From positions 1,302,001-1,366,000 of the forward strand of contig OY763325.1 of NCBI GenBank assembly GCA_963667315.1: a stretch of 64,000 nucleotides of DNA, given 5' to 3'. Origin of the DNA: DAINPP01 sp963667315 (GTDB taxonomy: Bacteria; Thermotogota; Thermotogae; MWEM01). Position 1 is the stretch's first letter; every line of letters starts with the position of its first letter. A model generated the notes under the pieces. That model did no database searches. It had not been told where the DNA came from and was given only the letters and a program-made list of their open reading frames with translations. Position numbers and translations under genes: made by a program. Positions 8,069 to 16,978 of this stretch are shown here, piece by piece.

Positions 8069-9148
8069 TTACTCCTCGCCAAAACTAATACCGATCAAAC
8101 GTGCTGTTTCAATCAGCGGATGATCAGATGGAACGTATTTTAATAAGCCGGCAATCTCTTCCAGAGGGGATGCAATACATCGATCATTTTTCATCGATAC
8201 CGTATAGCCGTATTTTTCTTCTGCTATCAGTTTTGCGCCAAATGCGCCAACCCTTGTTGCCAGTGTTCTATCATAGGCACTCGGTGACCCCCCTCTTAGA
8301 ATATGCCCCGGAATAACGACTCGTGTCTCATATCCGGTTGTTTCTTCTATCCTATCTGCAATACGTTCAGAGATATATCGGTACTCCAGGTTTTTTCTAT
8401 GCTTTTTGAATTCTTTTTTCGTCATGTCATATTCCACCTGACTTTTTGCGCCTTCGGCAACCGCTATAATAGAAAAGCTCTTTCCCGCATTATGTCTTTT
8501 ATGTAAAGCCTTTATAATTGATTCGTCATTAAACGGCAACTCTGGAATCAGGATGATATCAGCACCACCTGCTATTCCCGCATTCAATGCAAGCCATCCG
8601 GTCTTGTTCCCCATCAGTTCAACAACCATCACTCTATCATGAGAATCTGCGGTTGTATGAATCCTGTCTATAACATCCGTTGCAATATTTACGGCTGACT
8701 GATAACCAAATGTGACATCTGTCCCCCAAATATCGTTATCAATTGTCTTCGGAAGCCCTATAATATTCAAACCTTCCTCTTTTAACATATTCGCATTTTT
8801 ATGCGTCCCGTTCCCCCCAATACAAACCAGACAATCCAGCTCATATTTATGATAATTTTCAACCATGGCTTTGACTTTATCAACGCCATCTGAACCAATT
8901 TTCCGCATATTCTTATGCGGCGTTCTGTGTGTTCCTAGAATCGTTCCGCCCTTCATTAAGATCCCGGAAAAATGTGCAGACATCATTTTTTTCATATTTC
9001 CGGTGATCATTCCTTCAAAACCGTTCAAACTACCGATAAATTCACAATCCATCAAATTATAGGAAGCTTTTACAAGACCTCTTATCGTCGCATTTAATCC
9101 GGGGCAATCGCCTCCACTTGTCAAAATCCCTATTTTCTTTTTGTTCAT
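8069..9148 (-). CDS. pfkA: 6-phosphofructokinase
   Basis: Glycolytic enzyme of 359 aa phosphorylating fructose 6-phosphate. Motifs: ILTSGGDCPGLNA at the N-terminus, GGTILGTHRT, CIGGNGT (~110-115), PKTIDNDIWGTDVTFGYQSA (~133-152), VELMGNKTGWLA and GGSPSAYDRTLATRVGA. The phosphoryl-donor position (E. coli Gly104) is Gly, which usually means ATP. The neighbouring residue, normally Asp (GGDG), is Asn here, and the position after P in PKTIDND is Lys as in the group III/PPi-related enzymes. Donor specificity is therefore ambiguous, with ATP favoured. It is a single gene with a GGGAGAAGG ribosome site. Confidence 0.93.
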   Translation of the reverse strand: MNKKKIGILTSGGDCPGLNATIRGLVKASYNLMDCEFIGSLNGFEGMITGNMKKMMSAHFSGILMKGGTILGTHRTPHKNMRKIGSDGVDKVKAMVENYHKYELDCLVCIGGNGTHKNANMLKEEGLNIIGLPKTIDNDIWGTDVTFGYQSAVNIATDVIDRIHTTADSHDRVMVVELMGNKTGWLALNAGIAGGADIILIPELPFNDESIIKALHKRHNAGKSFSIIAVAEGAKSQVEYDMTKKEFKKHRKNLEYRYISERIADRIEETTGYETRVVIPGHILRGGSPSAYDRTLATRVGAFGAKLIAEEKYGYTVSMKNDRCIASPLEEIAGLLKYVPSDHPLIETARLIGISFGEE

Positions 9149-9192
9149 CTTTCCTTCTCCCTTTCAATTAAACGATTCATCAGATAGTGTTT

Positions 9193-10116
9193 TTAATACA
9201 GTTCGTCAAAAATATCCTCTAGAACGCCTTCAAACATCTTTACGACTTCGGGATCATAATGCCTATTGGAAAGCTCCTTGAGTTCATTAACGGCAACGTT
9301 CCTTGTTTTACCTGCTTTATACGGTCTATCCGTTACCATGGCATCGAAAGAATCACAGACGGCTAAAACCTTTGCTTCAAAGAGAATTTCATCTTCTTTT
9401 AACCCTTTCGGATAGCCGCTACCATCAAGTCTCTCATGATGCTGAATGATGGTTGTTGTTATCAAATCCGGGTCAAAATCGTGACTCAGAAAGGTAAAAT
9501 GATCCCTAAAAAGCTCTGCTGAATATTCCACATGTTTTCTCATCTCACTAAATTCAACATCAGTCAACTTACCTTTCTTCTTCAGAATATCATCATCAAC
9601 CTTGATCTTCCCAATATCGTGAAATTGAGCGGCATAAGTGATATGGAATAATTGCTGGTTTGAAAAGCCGAATTTTTCTCCCGTTTTTTTTGCAAGTTGC
9701 TTCACTCTCAAACAATGCCCTTTCGTGTAATGATCCTTTTCTCCAATAGAGTCTATCATTTCATAAAATTTACTAAAGCCCTTATTGATGTCTTCAAAGA
9801 ATTTCATTGAAGTCACGATTAATAAATTGGCGTTTTCTCTGATTTCTACCCTGATTAGATCATTCAACTGTTCATAATAAAAATATGCATTTCTCTTTAA
9901 TTGCTCTTTCTTATCCTTATAATACAGATCCAATTCACCGTTCATAACGATACAGAACAGAAATTGTTTTTTCTCTTCTTTGTCGAAAAAATATAAGGTT
10001 GCCTGGCTCGTACGATGAATATTGATAATCTGGAGATCATCCCGCTCTTTCATCAATTCATAAAATACTTCTTTTGAATCAACATTCAACGAACTGACTT
10101 CTAATGCTTTATTCAT
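9193..10116 (-). CDS. HD-GYP domain phosphodiesterase
   Basis: Cytoplasmic c-di-GMP phosphodiesterase candidate of 307 aa. Residues ~1-130 form a sensory region that looks beta-rich and cupin-like (FLFCIVMNGELDLYYKDK). Residues ~135-300 are HD-GYP, with FHDIGKIKVDDDIL, then HHERLDGSGYPKGL and AVCDSFDAMVTDRPYK, so catalytic His/Asp and the GYP motif are intact. The frame is open further upstream, but GAGGTG lies before the ATG at 10116 and a TATAAT lies at 10151-10156 upstream of it. A palindrome at 10188-10208 suggests regulation. Confidence 0.9.
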   Translation of the reverse strand: MNKALEVSSLNVDSKEVFYELMKERDDLQIINIHRTSQATLYFFDKEEKKQFLFCIVMNGELDLYYKDKKEQLKRNAYFYYEQLNDLIRVEIRENANLLIVTSMKFFEDINKGFSKFYEMIDSIGEKDHYTKGHCLRVKQLAKKTGEKFGFSNQQLFHITYAAQFHDIGKIKVDDDILKKKGKLTDVEFSEMRKHVEYSAELFRDHFTFLSHDFDPDLITTTIIQHHERLDGSGYPKGLKEDEILFEAKVLAVCDSFDAMVTDRPYKAGKTRNVAVNELKELSNRHYDPEVVKMFEGVLEDIFDELY

Positions 10117-10150
10117 TGAAACACCTCTGAGAAAATAAAGTTCTGCGTAA

Positions 10151-10208
10151 ATTATAGCATAATGTAAAAAAAAGCACATTTTTTTCACATCACAAAACCA
10201 ATGTGATG
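10151..10208 (-). promoter_or_regulatory. -10 box and inverted repeat upstream of the HD-GYP gene
   Basis: Minus-strand TATAAT at 10151-10156. Upstream of it is an inverted repeat, CATCACA (10188-10194), 7-nt spacer, TGTGATG (10202-10208), flanked by A/T runs. The half-site resembles CRP halves but in the opposite order, so the binder is unknown. Confidence 0.45.
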
Positions 10209-10274
10209 AAAAAAACATCTCATTTCTTATGTTATCCCCATGTAAAATAACTAAAAAGGAATTAAACATTCTTG

Positions 10275-11378
10275 TTATTCTGACAATTCAATTCCGGTCT
10301 GAAACGCTTTGACTAATATATCATCGAGATTCACATCACTCATATTCGTGAGAATGATGACACCGATTCCCTTATCGCGATTAAAAGCCATCATTGTCGA
10401 TACTCCTTCTTCTCCACCATCATGACCCCAGAGGTCATACCGTTTATTCATCCTGAAAAAATGAAGCCCGACAGAAGGATCAATCGCCTTTATCTGAGGA
10501 GACAGCATCATATCGACAGTATCTTTTTTTAAAAGCCTGTATCCATTGTAGCTACCCTGGTTTACATAAACAGCAATCAATTTGAAGAGATCATTTGCCG
10601 TTGTCCTTAATCCACCATTTGGATAATCTGTAAATGTATAATGTTCAAGCGGTTCCAAATCGTAATCATACGGTCTCACAATTTCTCTTGTATTGATTTC
10701 AGAAAGTTTCCAATGACTGTTTAACATATTCAGCGGTTTAAAAATTTTTTCTCGGCAATAAGTGTTAAAATCCTGTCCCGAAATTGATTCAACCAGTAAA
10801 GCAATCAAGGCACTCCCGGTATTCGAATACTCAAAATCTTCTCCGGGTTTATAATCATAGAAGTTTTCATAGTCATCATAATACTTTAAACCGGGTGTGA
10901 AATACTGCTTGAGGTATGTCTTTAAAGCAACCGGACTGTCTTTTCCGTAATAATACTGATCATCCATGGCAGAACCATCTGCAATGGATGATGTATGCGT
11001 CAGAAGCATTCTAAAAGTTATCGGATCATTATATACCGGATTCTTCACATTAAACCCCAGATAATGGTTCACGGGGTCATCAAGATCAAAATAACCTTTG
11101 TCATAAAGCTGCATCAATGCCGTCGCTGTAACGACCTTAGAAATCGATGCAATCAGAAACATATGGTCTTTGTTTAAAGTGATATGCCGCTCGATATCCG
11201 CCATGCCAAAACACTTCTGATAAAGAATATTTGAATTCTCCGAGATAAGTATTGACAAAGCCGGAATATCCCCTTTTTCCATCTGACGTTCAATATAATT
11301 CTCCAAAGAACTGACACTTGAAAAAATAACACCGGTGAACAGCAGCACAAAAAAGAAACACATCAAAATGTTTTTCAT
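10275..11378 (-). CDS. exported serine hydrolase, beta-lactamase (class C/PBP) family
   Basis: Protein of 367 aa with an N-terminal signal peptide (MKNILMCFFFVLLFTGVIFSS). The beta-lactamase-fold motifs are present: SISK (SxxK nucleophile, in LIASISKVVTATALMQLYDKG), the YSN of FEYSNTGSALIALLVE (YxN) and GHDGGEEGVSTMM in place of the KTG/HxG motif. These proteins include D-Ala-D-Ala carboxypeptidases, esterases and beta-lactamases; the sequence does not decide which. Envelope location is expected. GTAGGAGG lies 6 nt before the start codon. Monocistronic. Confidence 0.88.
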   Translation of the reverse strand: MKNILMCFFFVLLFTGVIFSSVSSLENYIERQMEKGDIPALSILISENSNILYQKCFGMADIERHITLNKDHMFLIASISKVVTATALMQLYDKGYFDLDDPVNHYLGFNVKNPVYNDPITFRMLLTHTSSIADGSAMDDQYYYGKDSPVALKTYLKQYFTPGLKYYDDYENFYDYKPGEDFEYSNTGSALIALLVESISGQDFNTYCREKIFKPLNMLNSHWKLSEINTREIVRPYDYDLEPLEHYTFTDYPNGGLRTTANDLFKLIAVYVNQGSYNGYRLLKKDTVDMMLSPQIKAIDPSVGLHFFRMNKRYDLWGHDGGEEGVSTMMAFNRDKGIGVIILTNMSDVNLDDILVKAFQTGIELSE

Positions 11379-11705
11379 AATAGCCTCCTACAGAAATAAG
11401 TGTTTAAAACCCGGATATTTCCCAACAGACCTGTTAACTCTGAATCAGATGATAATTTTTGTTCTACACAAAGAAATAACACTCTATTGTATCATTTCCT
11501 TTTTATCAAAACAACTTATTTTCATTCTAACACCTGAGGACGTTTTTTATATGAAGACAAAAATGGTAAAATATCTAAAGGGGTATAAATTAATATATCT
11601 TTATATTTCTTAATTTTCTAAGTAATTAAATGTGAAGCTATTCAAAAATACCGCAACACAAATAGGAATCTATCAGTATTCCTAAAATCCTTTGGAGGTG
11701 TATCT
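11379..11705. other. intergenic region between divergent genes
   Basis: About 330 nt between the serine hydrolase (minus) and the ABC binding protein (plus). It is very AT-rich, with a tract around 11585-11635 rich in TTAAT/CTTAAT. I see no convincing -35/-10 pair, RNA fold or credible small gene. Confidence 0.5.
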
Positions 11706-12788
11706 ATGAAAAAGTACTTTGTTTTTTTTGTTCTGTTTGTTTTGATAGCATTAACAGCTATCGCCGCTTCATCAGAATTGATTGATGCTGCAAAAAAAGA
11801 AGGGAAAGTCATTGTTTACTCAATCACAAGTCGAATTAAGAATGCGGCAGAGGCTTTCGAAGCAAAATACGGTATTAAAGTAGAAGCTTTTAATCTGAAA
11901 GGTTATGAATTAATCGAAAAAGTTTCCAAAGAAGTTGGCGGCGGCATTCAGGGGGCTGACTTTGTTATCGCACAGGATGGCGGAAGAATATTTGGTGAAT
12001 TGATTGAGCCGGGTTATCTTGTTAACGCTGTACCTGAAGACTTCAAAGACATCATTCCGGAAAAATTTCAGAATCCGCTGATGCTTTCATTCATCACAAA
12101 AGTCTTTATCTACAACTCTGAAACATTCACCTATCCACCGGTTACGAACGTATGGGCATTGACAGACCCACAGTTCAAGGGACAATTCTTCTTCAAAGAT
12201 CCTTTCATGGAAGGGGTTAACATGAACTTCCTCACAATGATCACAAAACCGGAACTCGCGGCAGAACTTGAAGCAGCGTACGAAAGATATTATGGTAAGA
12301 AACTTCAACTTACCGAAGAAAATGCAGGTTATGAATGGATTAAAGCCGTTCTCGAAAACGGACTTGTTATGATGAAGAGCGATACAACAATGGCGGAAGC
12401 TATTGGCGTTAAGGGACAAGGAATAGACAAGGTCGGACTTTGTACCTATTCAAAAGTCAGATACAGAGATACAAAGAATCTAGCATTGCTTCCTATCATG
12501 GGAATGGAACCATTTGCCGGTTTCTTCTACCCGAGTTATCTGATGTTGACTGAAAATGCCGCACATCCAAATGCCGCAAAACTCTTCATGGAATACCTGT
12601 TGACAGAAGAAGGATTCTCACCATGGTCTACATCCGAAGGAACGTATTCCGCTAATCCTACAATCAAAGCATATCCCGGTGATAATGCCTTTGATGTTTG
12701 GGAAAAAGTTCTTATCGGTGAAGACCCTGAATACCTCTTTAATCACAGAATAGATGTAGAAGAATTCTGGAACATGTTCGTATATTGA
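11706..12788 (+). CDS. ABC transporter substrate-binding protein, Fe3+/polyamine type
   Basis: Exported binding protein of 360 aa. The signal peptide (MKKYFVFFVLFVLIALTAIAAS) has no lipobox cysteine. The mature part begins ELIDAAKKEGKVIVYS, the usual start of family-1 FbpA/AfuA-type proteins, and ends with LFMEYLLTEEGFSPWS. I do not see the paired tyrosines that bind iron in FbpA, so iron is only one option; polyamine, phosphonate-like or sugar-phosphate ligands are others. It heads an importer operon with a fused permease and an ATPase, and is separated from them by a strong hairpin that should keep the binding protein in excess. GGAGGTG ribosome site. Confidence 0.88.
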   Translation: MKKYFVFFVLFVLIALTAIAASSELIDAAKKEGKVIVYSITSRIKNAAEAFEAKYGIKVEAFNLKGYELIEKVSKEVGGGIQGADFVIAQDGGRIFGELIEPGYLVNAVPEDFKDIIPEKFQNPLMLSFITKVFIYNSETFTYPPVTNVWALTDPQFKGQFFFKDPFMEGVNMNFLTMITKPELAAELEAAYERYYGKKLQLTEENAGYEWIKAVLENGLVMMKSDTTMAEAIGVKGQGIDKVGLCTYSKVRYRDTKNLALLPIMGMEPFAGFFYPSYLMLTENAAHPNAAKLFMEYLLTEEGFSPWSTSEGTYSANPTIKAYPGDNAFDVWEKVLIGEDPEYLFNHRIDVEEFWNMFVY

Positions 12789-12802
12789 TTTGAATAATAA
12801 GG

Positions 12803-12837
12803 GAGCTGCCAATCTAAATATTGGCAGCTCTTTTTTT
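12803..12837 (+). terminator. strong hairpin between binding-protein and permease genes
   Basis: Perfect 11-bp stem, 12803-12813 with 12820-12830 (GAGCTGCCAAT arm), 6-nt loop, then T7. The downstream permease gene starts 16 nt later, so this is probably a partial terminator within the operon. Confidence 0.85.
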
Positions 12838-12852
12838 GAAGGTGATTAAATT

Positions 12853-14646
12853 ATGAGTAAAAGCATTAATAAAGTCCGTACATACTTTCAAAAGCCGGAA
12901 AATATCATTCTGGTTGTTTTACTGATCGTTCTTATCTATCTTACTATACTGCCACTTTTTTCAATTGCATCGGATACCTTTACAGTTCATTCTTCTGAAG
13001 CAAGGCGTATAAGGGGATCAAGTGCAGGAGATTTAACTTTCTATCACTGGAATTACGTCTTCAACAGCCGGGCAAGTGAAAATCTGTTTTACAAACCACT
13101 GTTGAATACAGTTCTTGTATCCCTTGCAACATGTGCATTCGCCTTGATCGTAGGTGGGCTTTTTGCCTGGCTGATAACAAGAACCGATATGCGATTTAAA
13201 AAGATCGTTTCAACTTTGATCATTTTTCCTTATATAATGCCCTCATGGACGCTGGCAATGGCGTGGTTAAATTTCTTTAAAAACAAAAACATCGGTGGTG
13301 TTCCCGGTTTGTTCACAGCCATAACAGGAATTGCCACACCGGACTGGTTTGCATATGGTTTCTTTCCTATTGTTTTTGTTCTGGGACTTCATTACGCCCC
13401 TTTTGCCTATATCCTGATAGGGGGAATCCTGCGAAATATGGACGCTAATCTTGAAGAGGCCGCGGTTATCCTGAAAACTTCAAGATTTAAAATAATCAGA
13501 AGGATCACAATCCCAATCATTATGCCGGCGGTTTTATCAACCTTCCTGCTCGTTTTTTCAAGTTCAATGAGTGCATTTGCCGTACCGGCATTTCTCGGTG
13601 GACCTGTACGTTTTCAGGTGTTGACGACTCAGATGTTCAGAACCCTTAACGGGGTGAATCCCGGTGTCGGTTATATCATAGCGGCATTAATGATCATTAT
13701 CGGAACGATCATCCTGACGGTTAATCAAATCATCATCGGAAAAAGAAAAGGCTTTACAACTGTTTCGGGTAAAAGTTCCAATATCTCCCTTGTCAGACTC
13801 GGAAAGGCAAATTCCATCATCTCAGTGATACTGCTTATGATACTAATTGCCATTTCCGTTATCCCATTGTTGACATTCACATTGCAATCTTTCCTTGTAG
13901 AACCTGGAAATTACAGTCTGGAAAATTTCTCCACCATCTTCTGGCTCGGTGAAGGCCGTCCGGATATAGCAAGTGGTGAACCGGGAATTTTAAAGAACAA
14001 ATATGTTTACAATGGCATGTGGAACAGCTTGCTGCTTTCGATCACAGTTGCATTCATAGCAGGGACAGTTGGAATTCTGACAGGATACGCTGTTGCTAAA
14101 AACAGAGGAAAAAGATCATCCAACTTCCTTGACAGACTGGCATTTTTCCCGTATCTCATACCAAGCATGGCGTTTGGGGCCATCTATCTGTCGATGTTCT
14201 CTGTACAGCGTGGCATCATTCCTTCATTGTATGGAACGTTCGCCATTCTCATCCTTGTAGGAGCTGTCAAGTATCTGCCATTCGCATCAAGAGCCGGAAT
14301 TAACGCCATACTTCAGCTTGGAAAGGAAATAGAGGAAGCTGCAATAATCTTCGGTGTCGGCTGGTGGAAGCGAATGATCCGAATCATCATTCCAATACAA
14401 AAACCCACTTTCATTTCCGGGTATATGCTGCCGTTTATCTCCAGTATGAGAGAGCTTTCTCTTTATATACTGCTCGTAACACCTTCAACCAGCATATTAA
14501 CCACCATGTTATTCCAGTATAATGAAAAGGGATGGGATCAGTACGCCAATGCAATCGTATTGATGATCATCATCGTTGTTCTGGCATTCAATCTTATCAT
14601 CAATAAAATAACAGGCGCCAGCATAGATAAAGGAATAGGGAGTTGA
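12853..14646 (+). CDS. ABC transporter permease, fused double-domain (FbpB/ThiP type)
   Basis: Inner-membrane protein of 597 aa made of two binding-protein-dependent permease domains in tandem, about 12 membrane segments. Each half has its ATPase-contact EAA loop: EEAAVILKTSRFKIIRR in the first half and EEAAIIFGVGWWKRMIR in the second. One polypeptide therefore replaces the usual pair of permeases, as in FbpB/AfuB/ThiP. It follows the binding protein and is followed 4 nt later by its ATPase gene. A GGTG site precedes the ATG. The substrate is shared with the binding protein and is not determined. Confidence 0.92.
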   Translation: MSKSINKVRTYFQKPENIILVVLLIVLIYLTILPLFSIASDTFTVHSSEARRIRGSSAGDLTFYHWNYVFNSRASENLFYKPLLNTVLVSLATCAFALIVGGLFAWLITRTDMRFKKIVSTLIIFPYIMPSWTLAMAWLNFFKNKNIGGVPGLFTAITGIATPDWFAYGFFPIVFVLGLHYAPFAYILIGGILRNMDANLEEAAVILKTSRFKIIRRITIPIIMPAVLSTFLLVFSSSMSAFAVPAFLGGPVRFQVLTTQMFRTLNGVNPGVGYIIAALMIIIGTIILTVNQIIIGKRKGFTTVSGKSSNISLVRLGKANSIISVILLMILIAISVIPLLTFTLQSFLVEPGNYSLENFSTIFWLGEGRPDIASGEPGILKNKYVYNGMWNSLLLSITVAFIAGTVGILTGYAVAKNRGKRSSNFLDRLAFFPYLIPSMAFGAIYLSMFSVQRGIIPSLYGTFAILILVGAVKYLPFASRAGINAILQLGKEIEEAAIIFGVGWWKRMIRIIIPIQKPTFISGYMLPFISSMRELSLYILLVTPSTSILTTMLFQYNEKGWDQYANAIVLMIIIVVLAFNLIINKITGASIDKGIGS

Positions 14647-14650
14647 GAAC

Positions 14651-15772
14651 ATGCCTGAGATTAAATTAACGAATATCACAAAAAAATTCGGGAAAGTATA
14701 TGCCGTTAAAGATTTAAACGTAACCATCGCCGACAGAGACTTTGTAACGCTGCTCGGTCCGTCCGGGTGCGGAAAAACAACCACGTTGAGGATGATATCG
14801 GGACTTGAAACACCAACCGAAGGTGAAATCTCGATTGATGGAAAAGTTGTTTTTTCAAGCGATAAGGATATCAACCTGTCACCGGATAAAAGAGATATAG
14901 GACTACTTTTCCAGAATTACGCTCTATGGCCACATATGACGGTTTATCAGAATATCGCTTTTGGTCTTGAGAACCTTAAGTGGAAGAAAACTGATGTAAA
15001 AGAGCGTGTTAAAGAGATGGGAGAACTGGTCAGGATATCAGATCTGATGGACAGATACCCCGCTGAACTCTCGGGTGGCCAGCAGCAGAGAGTCGCAATC
15101 GCGAGAACACTTGCACCGAACCCGAAGGTTCTGCTGATGGATGAACCCCTTTCCAACCTTGACGCAAAACTTCGAATGGAGATGCGTGCCGAACTAAAAA
15201 GACTACATGTCGAGATCAAATCCACCTTCGTTTATGTTACACACGATCAGTTGGAAGCCATGACACTGGCAACCAAAATCTGCCTGATGAATGAAGGTAT
15301 ATTGAATCAGTATGCGCCTCCGCTTGTCATCTACGATGACCCGGTTAACCAGTTTGTCGGTGATTTTATCGGTAATCCTTCGATGAATTTCATCGAATGT
15401 AAAGTCGAAAAATTAACCAACGACCATTGTATTCTGAAAAATGATCATATGGTACTTAAAATGAACTTTACAGATAAATCAGACACCTTGAAAGACGCTC
15501 AGGATGTTCAACTGGGAATAAGACCAGAAGATATCCAGTTGACCGACAACTCAGCAAACAAGTGTATTGTTTATTCCACCCTCCCTTCAGGGATGGAAAC
15601 AATCGTAAAGATTAAATTTAAGGAAATCCTATTATCAGTTGTTGTATTCGGCAGGGTTGATTTCCCTGTGGATACAGAGACCGGTGTGAAATTTAACGAC
15701 GAAGGCTATCATCTGTTTGAGCAATCAAACGGTAAGAAACTCGCCTCAGGTGGTCTCGAAATCATACAATAG
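14651..15772 (+). CDS. ABC transporter ATP-binding protein (PotA/FbpC/UgpC group)
   Basis: Cytoplasmic ATPase of 373 aa. It has Walker A GPSGCGKTTT (~37-46), Q-loop FQNYALWPHMT, signature LSGGQQQR (~136-143), Walker B VLLMDEPLSNLD and switch VTHDQLEAMTLA. A C-terminal MOP/TOBE-like region (~240-373) contains LGIRPEDIQL, typical of importers of the PotA/MalK/FbpC type. It is the last gene of the importer operon and the only MalK/UgpC-like ATPase in the window. It could also energise the two sugar importers that lack their own ATPase gene here, though that is speculative. Confidence 0.93.
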   Translation: MPEIKLTNITKKFGKVYAVKDLNVTIADRDFVTLLGPSGCGKTTTLRMISGLETPTEGEISIDGKVVFSSDKDINLSPDKRDIGLLFQNYALWPHMTVYQNIAFGLENLKWKKTDVKERVKEMGELVRISDLMDRYPAELSGGQQQRVAIARTLAPNPKVLLMDEPLSNLDAKLRMEMRAELKRLHVEIKSTFVYVTHDQLEAMTLATKICLMNEGILNQYAPPLVIYDDPVNQFVGDFIGNPSMNFIECKVEKLTNDHCILKNDHMVLKMNFTDKSDTLKDAQDVQLGIRPEDIQLTDNSANKCIVYSTLPSGMETIVKIKFKEILLSVVVFGRVDFPVDTETGVKFNDEGYHLFEQSNGKKLASGGLEIIQ

Positions 15773-15781
15773 TTTATTTTA

Positions 15782-15810
15782 AAAGACCACCTGTTTACCA
15801 GGTGGTCTTT
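15782..15810. terminator. hairpin between convergent genes
   Basis: 12-bp perfect stem (15782-15793 with 15799-15810, AAAGACCACCTG arm), 5-nt loop. It serves the ABC importer operon and possibly also the convergent SDR gene; T tracts on both sides are weak. Confidence 0.75.
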
Positions 15811-15838
15811 CGTATTCTTATCAAAGATTTCAATATTA

Positions 15839-16816
15839 TTATTTTTCGGCAATCTTCTTCATTTCATCGGGTTTCATTCCAACAGCAAGATCTGCGCCAT
15901 CTTTCTTATAGACGTAGAACCACTTCAATGTATCTTTTAACGTGTCTTCAAGAGGTCTGAAAGTTAAACCGGCTTTTACAGCTTTTGAGACATCAACCTT
16001 AAATATCCCATCCGTTCCTTCTTCATCATGGCAAAGGGGAAAAGCTGCAGATTTATCGATGTTTCTTTCTTCAAACCACTCTTTCGAGACAAATTCAAGC
16101 TCACAGTCAGGATTAACGATTTTCTGACAATCTATAATAAAATCTTTAAAAAGATATGGATTTTCCGGTCCGGTAAGCACATATATACCTGTATAGGTCT
16201 TTTCGGCTGACAAAATAATAAAATCAGCAAGGTCTTTGACATCTATAAATTGAATCTCAAGTTCACCTGTTTCAGGCACGATCACCTTTTTTGTTTCATT
16301 CATAACAACAGGCCAGAAGGTAAATCTATCTGTATGATCTCGTTCTCCAACAATATATCCGGGGCGTATAATCAGACTCTTTGCTTCACCGAGTGACTCA
16401 ACCAGTGTTTGTTCTGCCGCCGCTTTTAACGGTCCATAAGTCTCATAATTTAATTCTTCAGATTCATAGTCATATCCTGCAACAGGTGTCTCTTCATTAA
16501 TATGGGGAGTCGCAATATCGTATACTGAAACGGTTGATATTAAAATATACTTGTCAATATTCCCGCCAAGTATTTCACAGGCTGATTTCACCTGATGCGG
16601 ATAATAAGCACATGTGTCAATGACCACATCAAACGCCAAATCCTTCAATCTCTCAATATCCGTGTTTCTATCTCCCTGAATAGTGTCAAAGTGAGATAAC
16701 AATTCGGGATAAGTTTTCCCCCTGTTAAAAAAAGTCACCATATGACCTCTTTTCTCCGCTTCAAGGGCAATATGATAGCCAATAAACTTTTTACCACCTA
16801 AAATTAATATTTTCAT
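15839..16816 (-). CDS. NAD-dependent epimerase/dehydratase family protein (extended SDR)
   Basis: Cytoplasmic Rossmann-fold protein of 325 aa. The dinucleotide loop is LILGGKKFIGYHIALEAEKRG at the N-terminus. VIDTCAYYPHQ and LISTVSVYD follow, and YGPLK (~143-147) provides the SDR Tyr-x3-Lys pair. The GGxxFIG form is typical of the atypical SDR group related to CSP41 and isoflavone-reductase-like proteins, so the substrate is unclear. The ATG at 16816 follows GGAGTGG; a TTG at 16834 in the same frame lies within the ribosome site. Monocistronic, divergent from the hydrogenase gene. Confidence 0.85.
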   Translation of the reverse strand: MKILILGGKKFIGYHIALEAEKRGHMVTFFNRGKTYPELLSHFDTIQGDRNTDIERLKDLAFDVVIDTCAYYPHQVKSACEILGGNIDKYILISTVSVYDIATPHINEETPVAGYDYESEELNYETYGPLKAAAEQTLVESLGEAKSLIIRPGYIVGERDHTDRFTFWPVVMNETKKVIVPETGELEIQFIDVKDLADFIILSAEKTYTGIYVLTGPENPYLFKDFIIDCQKIVNPDCELEFVSKEWFEERNIDKSAAFPLCHDEEGTDGIFKVDVSKAVKAGLTFRPLEDTLKDTLKWFYVYKKDGADLAVGMKPDEMKKIAEK

Positions 16817-16925
16817 GATGTTCCACTCCTTCAAATAAAGTTGAATTTATTTCGGAAAACAAATATTATTAAAAATATTATACATGAAATATATGATTAC
16901 CCTTTAAAATTGAAAAAATGTCCTG

Positions 16926-16934
16926 TGATATAAT
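16926..16934 (+). promoter_or_regulatory. extended -10 promoter of the [FeFe] hydrogenase gene
   Basis: TGATATAAT (TG at 16926-16927, TATAAT at 16929-16934), no good -35. The ATG follows about 45 nt later behind GGAGGG. Confidence 0.5.
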
Positions 16935-16978
16935 TTTAGGGATAATTTTACGGACGAGATAAGCCGAAGGAGGGAAAT

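Noticed and set aside
14651..15772. Assigning this ATPase to the two ATPase-less sugar importers
   Set aside because: It is in a tight operon with its own permease; service to other importers is possible but not shown by the sequence.
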